From positions 1 to 38,549 of the forward strand of contig NZ_VKAB01000059.1 in the NCBI RefSeq assembly GCF_009769385.1: 38,549 nucleotides of DNA. Reading direction: 5' to 3'. Position 1 is the first letter of the stretch, and every line of letters begins with the position of its first letter. Position numbers and translations under genes: made by a program. This DNA comes from Saccharothrix deserti. Lineage in GTDB: Bacteria > Actinomycetota > Actinomycetes > Mycobacteriales > Pseudonocardiaceae. This document shows, piece by piece, positions 33,341 through 38,549 of the stretch. The notes under the pieces are model-generated. The model saw only the letters and a program-made list of their open reading frames with translations, did no database searches and had not been told where the DNA came from.

Positions 33341-34555
33341 GTGGATGCCCCAATAGGATCAAACGCCGCAGGATCAAACGCCGCAGGACCACCCGGTGCG
33401 GGTGGCGTGCGGGAGGCCCTGGCCGGGCAGCGGATCGAGCTGCCGTCCTGGGCGTTCGGCAACTCCGGCACCCGGTTCAAGGTGTTCGCGCAACGCGGTG
33501 TCCCGCGCACTCCGCACGAGAAGGTCGCGGACGCGGCCACCGTGCACCGGTTCACCGGCGTGGCGCCGACGGTCGCGCTGCACATCCCGTGGGACGCGGT
33601 GTCCGACTACGCGGAGCTGGCGAAGTTCGCCGACGACCTGGGCGTGTCGATCGGCACGATCAACGCCAACGTCTTCCAGGACGACGCGTACGTGCTGGGC
33701 AGCGTGTGCTCGCCCGATCCGGTGGTCCGCCGCAAGGCCCTCGACCACCTGCTGCAGTGCGTCGACATCATGGACGCCACCGGGTCGCGCGACCTGAAGC
33801 TGTGGTTCGCCGACGGCACGAACTACCCCGGCCAGGACAGCATCCGGGCACGCCAGGACCGGCTCGCCGAGGCCCTGCACGAGACGTACCGGCGGCTGGG
33901 GGAGAACCAGCGCATCCTGCTGGAGTACAAGCTGTTCGAGCCCGCGTTCTACACCACCGACGTGCCGGACTGGGGCACGGCGTACGCGCACTGCCTGGAA
34001 CTGGGCGAGAAAGCGCAGGTTGTGGTCGACACCGGTCACCACGCGCCGGGCACCAACATCGAGTTCATCGTCGCCGTGCTGCTGCGCGCGGGCAAGCTCG
34101 GCGGGTTCGACTTCAACTCCCGCTTCTACGCCGACGACGACCTGATGGTCGGCGCGGCGGACCCGTTCCAGCTGTTCCGGATCATGTTCGAGGTGGTGCA
34201 GGGCGGCGCGCTGGCGGCGGAGTCCGGCGTGGCGTTCATGCTCGACCAGTGCCACAACATCGAGCCGAAGATCCCCGGCCAGATCCGGTCGGTGATGAAC
34301 GTGCAGGAGGCCACCGCCAAGGCGCTGCTGGTCGACCGGGACGCGTTGGCGGTGGCGCAGCAGGCCGGTGACGTGCTGGGTGCGAACGCCGTGCTGATGG
34401 ACGCCTTCAACACCGACGTGCGGCCGCTGGTGGCGTCCGTGCGCGAGGGCATGGGGCTGGACCCGGATCCGATGGCGGCCTACGCGCGGTCCGGCTACGG
34501 CGAGCGGATCGTGGCGGAGCGGGTCGGCGGCGAGCAGGCGGGATGGGGCGCGTGA
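33341..34555 (+). CDS. rhaI: L-rhamnose isomerase (actinomycete RhaI type)
   Basis: The protein is 404 residues from GTG at 33341, which has AAGGAGT upstream; a GTG at 33326 lies before that ribosome site and is less likely. It is a TIM-barrel sugar isomerase. Metal-site blocks are ILLEYKLFEPAFY (Glu), VVDTGHHAPGTNIE (Asp, His), GGFDFNSRFYADDDL (Asp) and MLDQCHNIEPK. It converts L-rhamnose to L-rhamnulose. It resembles the Pseudomonas stutzeri/Streptomyces type rather than E. coli RhaA. A tandem 15-bp repeat duplicates GSNAA in the N-terminal tail. Confidence 0.93.
   Translation: MDAPIGSNAAGSNAAGPPGAGGVREALAGQRIELPSWAFGNSGTRFKVFAQRGVPRTPHEKVADAATVHRFTGVAPTVALHIPWDAVSDYAELAKFADDLGVSIGTINANVFQDDAYVLGSVCSPDPVVRRKALDHLLQCVDIMDATGSRDLKLWFADGTNYPGQDSIRARQDRLAEALHETYRRLGENQRILLEYKLFEPAFYTTDVPDWGTAYAHCLELGEKAQVVVDTGHHAPGTNIEFIVAVLLRAGKLGGFDFNSRFYADDDLMVGAADPFQLFRIMFEVVQGGALAAESGVAFMLDQCHNIEPKIPGQIRSVMNVQEATAKALLVDRDALAVAQQAGDVLGANAVLMDAFNTDVRPLVASVREGMGLDPDPMAAYARSGYGERIVAERVGGEQAGWGA
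33356..33385 (+). repeat. Tandem 15-bp duplication inside rhaI
   Basis: Two exact, adjacent copies of GGATCAAACGCCGCA add five residues (GSNAA) twice to the disordered N-terminal tail of RhaI. The copies are in frame, so the protein is not broken. Exact identity suggests a recent slippage or a selected tail-length change. Confidence 0.85.
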
Positions 34556-36576
34556 ACGACCAGGTACAGGATCTGCTGGCGCGTTCGCACGAGCTGGGCG
34601 CGGACCCGGCGACCACGAACTACGCGGGCGGCAACACCTCGGCCAAGGGCGTGGAGACCGACCCGGTCACCGGCGCTCCGGTCGAGCTGCTGTGGGTCAA
34701 GGGTTCCGGCGGCGACCTGGGCACGCTGACCGAGCGCGGCCTGGCCGTGCTGCGGCTGGACCGGCTGCGCGCCCTGGTCGACGTGTACCCCGGCGTGGAG
34801 CGCGAGGACGAGATGGTCGCCGCGTTCGACTACTGCCTGCACGGCAAGGGCGGCGCAGCCCCGTCGATCGACACCGCCATGCACGGCCTGGTGGAGGCCG
34901 CGCACGTCGACCACCTGCACCCCGACGCGGGCATCGCGCTGGCCGCGGCGGCGGACGGCGAGGCGTTGACCAAGGAGGTGTTCGGCGACCGGGTGCTGTG
35001 GGTGCCGTGGCGGCGTCCCGGGTTCCAGCTCGGCCTCGACATCGCCGCGATCGCCCGGGAGAACCCGCAGGCGATCGGCGTGGTCCTCGGCGGGCACGGC
35101 ATCACCGCGTGGGGCGCGACCTCGGCGCAGTGCCAGGAGCGGTCGCAGGAGATCATCCGGCGGGCCACCGAGTTCCTCGCCGCACGCGGCAGGCCCGACC
35201 CGTTCGGCGCGAAGCTGCACGACCCGCTGCCGGTCGCGGAACGCCGTGCCCGTGCCGCCGCGCTCGCGCCGTTGCTGCGCGGCCTGGCGTCCGCGGACCG
35301 CCCGCAGGTCGGCCACTTCACCGACGCCGACGTGGTGCTGGACTTCCTGGCCCACGCCGAACACCCGAGGCTGGCCGCGCTCGGCACGTCCTGCCCGGAC
35401 CACTTCCTGCGCACCAAGGTGCGGCCGATGGTGCTCGACCTGCCGCCGACCGCGCCACTGGAGGAGGTGACGGCCCGGCTGCGCGAGCTGCACGAGGCGT
35501 ACCGGGAGGACTACCGCGCCTACTACGAGCGCAACGCGTCACCGGACTCGCCGCCGATGCGCGGCGCGGACCCGGCGATCGTGCTGGTGCCCGGCGTCGG
35601 CATGTTCTCCTACGGCAAGGACAAGCAGACCGCGCGGGTCGCGGGCGAGTTCTACGTCAACGCGATCAACGTGATGCGCGGCGCCGAGTCGGTGTCGAGG
35701 TACGCGCCGATCGACGAGGCGGAGAAGTTCCGCATCGAGTACTGGGCGCTGGAGGAGGCCAAGCTCCAGCGGATGCCCGCGCCGAAGCCGCTGGCCACCC
35801 GGGTCGCCTTCGTCACCGGCGCGGGTTCGGGCATCGGCAAGGCGATCGCGCGGCGGCTGGCCGCCGAGGGCGCGTGCGTGGTCGTGGCGGACGTCGACGC
35901 GGACGCGGCGAAGGCCGTGGCGGACGAACTCGGCGCGGACACGGCGGTGGCCGTGGTGGCGGACGTGACCGACGAGGAAGCGGTCACGTCCGCCGTCGGC
36001 GAGGCGTGCCTGGCGTTCGGCGGGGTCGACCTGGTCGTCAACAACGCCGGTCTGTCGATCTCCAAGCCGCTGCTGGAGACCACCGCCCGCGACTGGGACC
36101 TCCAGCACGACGTGATGGCGCGCGGGTCGTTCCTCGTCGCGAAGGCGGCGGCGAAGGCGATGATCGAGCAGGGGATGGGCGGCGACATCGTCTACATCGC
36201 CTCGAAGAACTCCGTCTTCGCCGGACCGAACAACGTCGCCTACGGCGCGGCCAAGGCCGACCAGGCGCACCAGGTCCGGCTGCTGGCCGCCGAACTCGGC
36301 GGGCACGGCATCCGGGTCAACGGCGTCAACCCGGACGGCGTGGTGCGCGGGTCGGGCATCTTCGCGGGCGGCTGGGGCGCGCAACGTGCCGCCGTGTACG
36401 GGGTGCCGGAGCAGGAGCTGGGCGCCTTCTACGCCCAGCGCACGCTGCTCAAGCGGGAAGTGCTGCCCGAGCACGTGGCCAACGCGGTGTTCGCGCTGAC
36501 CGCCGGGGAGCTGTCCCACACGACCGGCGCGCACATCCCCGTGGACGCGGGCGTGGCCGCCGCGTTCCTGCGGTGA
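34543..36576 (+). CDS. rhaD: Bifunctional rhamnulose-1-phosphate aldolase / short-chain dehydrogenase
   Basis: The 677-residue fusion has two domains. Residues 1-400 are a class II aldolase domain with NYAGGNTSAKG, VDHLHPDAGIAL (zinc His pair) and a VVLGGHGITAWG block. From about 422 there is an SDR domain with VAFVTGAGSGIGKAIA, VVNNAGLS, the Ser of IASKNSVFAG and Tyr-x-x-x-Lys in AYGAAKAD. The aldolase splits L-rhamnulose-1-phosphate into dihydroxyacetone phosphate and L-lactaldehyde, and the SDR part is thought to oxidise the lactaldehyde to lactate. ATG at 34543 or GTG at 34552 (GTGA overlap with rhaI) could be the start. Either way the gene is coupled to rhaI. Confidence 0.94.
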   Translation: MGRVNDQVQDLLARSHELGADPATTNYAGGNTSAKGVETDPVTGAPVELLWVKGSGGDLGTLTERGLAVLRLDRLRALVDVYPGVEREDEMVAAFDYCLHGKGGAAPSIDTAMHGLVEAAHVDHLHPDAGIALAAAADGEALTKEVFGDRVLWVPWRRPGFQLGLDIAAIARENPQAIGVVLGGHGITAWGATSAQCQERSQEIIRRATEFLAARGRPDPFGAKLHDPLPVAERRARAAALAPLLRGLASADRPQVGHFTDADVVLDFLAHAEHPRLAALGTSCPDHFLRTKVRPMVLDLPPTAPLEEVTARLRELHEAYREDYRAYYERNASPDSPPMRGADPAIVLVPGVGMFSYGKDKQTARVAGEFYVNAINVMRGAESVSRYAPIDEAEKFRIEYWALEEAKLQRMPAPKPLATRVAFVTGAGSGIGKAIARRLAAEGACVVVADVDADAAKAVADELGADTAVAVVADVTDEEAVTSAVGEACLAFGGVDLVVNNAGLSISKPLLETTARDWDLQHDVMARGSFLVAKAAAKAMIEQGMGGDIVYIASKNSVFAGPNNVAYGAAKADQAHQVRLLAAELGGHGIRVNGVNPDGVVRGSGIFAGGWGAQRAAVYGVPEQELGAFYAQRTLLKREVLPEHVANAVFALTAGELSHTTGAHIPVDAGVAAAFLR

Positions 36577-36607
36577 GCGCGGTGACCGCGGTGATGAGCT
36601 GGAGGAT

Positions 36608-36644
36608 TGACCCACGCCGCACGCATTAGGACCGGCGTGGGTCA
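36608..36644. terminator. Strong hairpin terminator after rhaD
   Basis: TGACCCACGCCG and CGGCGTGGGTCA form a perfect 12-bp stem with a 13-nt loop, 31 nt after the rhaD stop. No T tract follows, as usual in high-GC genomes. It separates the rhamnose operon from the LacI regulator gene. Confidence 0.75.
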
Positions 36645-36717
36645 TACGGGTCCGCCGAACGGTTCCGGTCGATAGACTCCGTTTTTCCCGACACCTTCAG
36701 TCCGCCGAGGAGGCGCG

Positions 36718-37755
36718 GTGGTTTCACCGGTGAGCATCCGCGACGTGGCGACGCGCGCGAAGGTGTCCGTCGGCACGGTCTCCAACGTCCTGAACCGGCC
36801 CGAGGTCGTCGCGCCGGCGACCCGGGAGCGGGTCATGGGCGCGATCGAGGAGCTGGGCTTCGTCCGCAACGACGCCGCCCGCCAGTTGCGTTCCGGCACG
36901 CCGCGCGCCATCGGGCTGGTGGTGCTCGACGTGGGCAACCCGTTCTTCACCGACGTCGCTCGCGGTGTCGAGGACACCGCGAGCGAGGCCGGGCACGCGG
37001 TGATCCTGTGCAACAGCGACGAGTCGGCGCAGCGCGAGGCCCGGCACGTGGAGCTGCTGGCCGAGCAGCGGGTGCACGGCGTGCTGATCACGCCCGTCGA
37101 CACGGACCTGGCCGCGGTGCGCAGGCTGCGCGACCGCGGCATGTCCGTGGTGCTGCTCGACCACCCGACCTCCGACCCCACCCTGTGCGCGGTGGCCGTG
37201 GACGACCGGGCGGGCGGCGAGCTGGCGGTCACCCACCTGCTCGCCGAGGGCTACGAGCGGATCGTGATGGTCAACGGGCCGTCGCGCATCCACCAGGCCC
37301 GCCAACGGCACGAGGGCGCGGTGGACGCGGTGCGCAAGGCGGGCCGTGACGAGGGCGTGCTGGAGGAGCTGAAGGTCCCGGCGCTCAACGTGGTCTCCGG
37401 GCAGCGCGCGGCCGAGCAGCTGCTGGCCCGCTCGGTCCGGCCGGACGCGGTGTTCTGCGCCAACGACCTGCTGGCGCTCGGCGTGCTCCAGGTGCTGGTG
37501 CGCGCCGGCGTCCGGGTGCCGGAGGAGATCGCGATCGTCGGCTACGACGACATCGACTTCGCCGCCGCCGCTGCCGTGCCGCTCACGTCGGTGCGCCAAC
37601 CGCGTCAGCTGATCGGCCGAACGGCCGCCGAGCTGGTGATCGCGGAGACGATGACGCCCGCCGAACACGAGCACAAGCACGTGCTGTTCGCGCCGGAACT
37701 CGTGGTGCGGGAGTCGAGCAGACGGGTGCAGCGGCCCCGTCGCCGCACCACGTGA
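36718..37755 (+). CDS. LacI-family regulator of rhamnose/rhamnogalacturonan genes
   Basis: The 345-residue protein has an N-terminal helix-turn-helix (SIRDVATRAKVSVGTVSNVL, about 5-24), a hinge helix NDAARQLRSG and a periplasmic-binding-protein-like core. The core includes GLVVLDVGNPFFTDVARG, FCANDLLALGVLQ and AIVGYDDIDFA. GTG at 36718 follows GAGGAGG by five bases. It is the natural candidate to bind the five TGAAMCGNTTCA palindromes around the locus, two of which lie directly downstream of it. The inducer is probably L-rhamnose, rhamnulose or a lyase product; this is inferred. Confidence 0.92.
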   Translation: MVSPVSIRDVATRAKVSVGTVSNVLNRPEVVAPATRERVMGAIEELGFVRNDAARQLRSGTPRAIGLVVLDVGNPFFTDVARGVEDTASEAGHAVILCNSDESAQREARHVELLAEQRVHGVLITPVDTDLAAVRRLRDRGMSVVLLDHPTSDPTLCAVAVDDRAGGELAVTHLLAEGYERIVMVNGPSRIHQARQRHEGAVDAVRKAGRDEGVLEELKVPALNVVSGQRAAEQLLARSVRPDAVFCANDLLALGVLQVLVRAGVRVPEEIAIVGYDDIDFAAAAAVPLTSVRQPRQLIGRTAAELVIAETMTPAEHEHKHVLFAPELVVRESSRRVQRPRRRTT

Positions 37756-37761
37756 GCGTTT

Positions 37762-37773
37762 TGAACCGCTTCA
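37762..37773. promoter_or_regulatory. LacI-type operator D
   Basis: TGAACCGCTTCA lies 7 nt after the regulator stop. Its centre is 67 bp from that of operator E, almost the same spacing as the paired operators of the galactoside locus (66 bp). Confidence 0.7.
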
Positions 37774-37828
37774 GTCGCGCTCCGACCTTGTGACTCACCG
37801 TGTCTGGCCAGGTCCGGTCAGTCAGAAA

Positions 37829-37840
37829 TGAACCGTTTCA
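37829..37840. promoter_or_regulatory. LacI-type operator E, upstream of CBM2-PL11
   Basis: TGAACCGTTTCA is identical to operator A. A TTGACG -35-like box starts at 37844, 4 nt later. The -10 candidate (TGTCAT at 37868-37873, 18-bp spacer) is weak. Confidence 0.75.
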
Positions 37841-37905
37841 TCCTTGACGGCGGCTCTGTCGCGGTGCTGTCATGTGGCGGGCGAGGGCGTTACCCGGATC
37901 ACATC

Positions 37906-37919
37906 TGGGAGCGCTCCCA
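37906..37919. promoter_or_regulatory. CebR-type operator (cellobiose-responsive repressor site)
   Basis: TGGGAGCGCTCCCA is a perfect 14-bp palindrome identical to the known CebR box of Streptomyces, where CebR represses cellulose and cellobiose genes until cello-oligosaccharide is present. It lies 24-37 nt upstream of the CBM2-PL11 GTG, downstream of the predicted promoter, where bound repressor would block transcription. The cebR gene is not in this window. Confidence 0.85.
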
Positions 37920-37942
37920 GGATCAGCGACGAAGGAGCAACG

Positions 37943-38549
37943 GTGCTCACGAACTCGTTCAGGGTGCGGGCGATCGCCGCCGCTACGGCGATCAGCGCAC
38001 TGACCGGCGGCCTGGTGGTCGCCGGCGTGGCCTCGGCGGCTCCGGGTTGCGGGGTCGACTACGTGGTGCAGAACAAGTGGCAGGGCGGGTTCTCCGCGAA
38101 CGTGACGATCACCAACCTCGGCGACCCGGTGGACGGGTGGACCCTGGCCTGGTCGTTCCCCGGCTCCGAGCGCTTCGCCACCGGCTGGAACGCGGTGTTC
38201 AACGCCTCCGGCGCGAGCGTGACCGCGTCCAATGTGGACTGGAACCGGGCCATCCCGACCGGCGGCACGGTGTCGTTCGGCTTCAACGGCTCGGTGACCG
38301 GCGACCAGGTCGGCGTGCCCGCGACGTTCACGCTCAACGGCACCACGTGCACCGGCGGCGTCAGCCCCACGTCCACCTCGACCTCGACTTCCACCACGAC
38401 GACGACCACGACTTCGAACCCGGGCCCTGGCCCGTCGGATCCGACGGGGCGTAAGCAGGTGGAGCGGTTGGATCGCGGTGTGGTGAGTGTGCGGTCGGGC
38501 GGTGGCAACCTGGTGAGCTGGCGGTTGTTGGCCGGTGATCCGCAGAACG
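37943..38549 (+). CDS. Secreted CBM2-linked rhamnogalacturonan lyase (PL11), N-terminal part, cut by window edge
   Basis: The frame is open to the right edge (202 residues). A signal peptide (1-33, ending ASAAP) precedes a complete CBM2 (about 36-136) with its terminal cysteines (Cys36, Cys136) and surface tryptophans in NKWQGGF, TGWNAVF and NVDWNRAI. A low-complexity Ser/Thr/Pro linker (140-168) follows. Then RKQVERLDRGVVSVRSGGGN and LVSWRLLAGDP match the start of the upstream PL11 lyase (LERLDRGLVAARTDGG, LSWRLL). The CBM2 should tether the lyase to cellulose in plant cell walls. AAGGAG precedes GTG at 37943. Codon use changes after the linker (more GGT, GAT, TTG), hinting at domain assembly. 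Confidence 0.9.
   Translation, partial: MLTNSFRVRAIAAATAISALTGGLVVAGVASAAPGCGVDYVVQNKWQGGFSANVTITNLGDPVDGWTLAWSFPGSERFATGWNAVFNASGASVTASNVDWNRAIPTGGTVSFGFNGSVTGDQVGVPATFTLNGTTCTGGVSPTSTSTSTSTTTTTTTSNPGPGPSDPTGRKQVERLDRGVVSVRSGGGNLVSWRLLAGDPQN

Noticed and set aside
1..38549. Natural-product gene cluster or prophage
   Set aside because: No PKS, NRPS, terpene cyclase, phage structural or integrase genes were seen; the accessory parts are fragments and small operons.

Overview
This window looks like high-GC actinomycete chromosome. GC-rich third positions, GTG and TTG starts, TTGACN-17/18-TAGNNT promoters and a perfect CebR-type operator all point that way. A soil saprophyte of the Pseudonocardiales (Saccharothrix, Lentzea or Actinosynnema type) fits best, but that placement is inference. 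I saw no rRNA, tRNA or CRISPR array.

Left part (1-9.2 kb) is accessory and partly decayed. It starts with the 5' end of an IS701-type transposase cut by the window edge. Next come an ECF41 sigma factor with a self-type promoter, a remnant of a second ECF41-like gene, and a LysR regulator divergent from a 4-TM protein plus Tat-exported multicopper oxidase. A gene graveyard follows (AraC, saccharopine-dehydrogenase-like and lectin-repeat fragments). A two-gene operon then encodes a nucleotidyl-cyclase-like membrane protein and a secreted PQQ-type beta-propeller.

9.2-16.5 kb is a galactoside locus: a LacI repressor (frameshifted in this sequence) divergent from a binding protein, two permeases and a GH2 beta-galactosidase. 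Two near-identical operators lie 66 bp apart. No ATPase gene is present, so a shared MsiK-type ATPase is likely.

16.5-24.9 kb is a mosaic. It holds a secreted protein, a PIN-domain toxin/antitoxin pair, a truncated epoxide hydrolase, a LigD scrap, an MFS transporter overlapping a chorismate-lyase-like gene, two membrane proteins, an SDR pseudogene lacking its catalytic core, and a translationally coupled nitrilase plus SLATT (DUF4231) membrane effector pair.

24.9-38.5 kb is a rhamnogalacturonan/L-rhamnose system. A secreted PL11 lyase is divergent from a sugar ABC importer, a YesL-like protein and a Gfo/Idh-PmoA (DUF6807) fusion. Then come rhaM, rhaI, rhaD (aldolase-dehydrogenase fusion) and a LacI regulator. 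A second PL11, fused to a CBM2 cellulose-binding module, runs off the right edge. Five LacI-type palindromes (TGAAMCGNTTCA) tie the genes into one regulon, and the CBM2-PL11 gene also carries a CebR-type operator. In the model, secreted lyases cut pectin backbone, the importer takes up the products, and RhaM, RhaI and RhaD metabolise rhamnose. No rhamnulokinase lies in the window.
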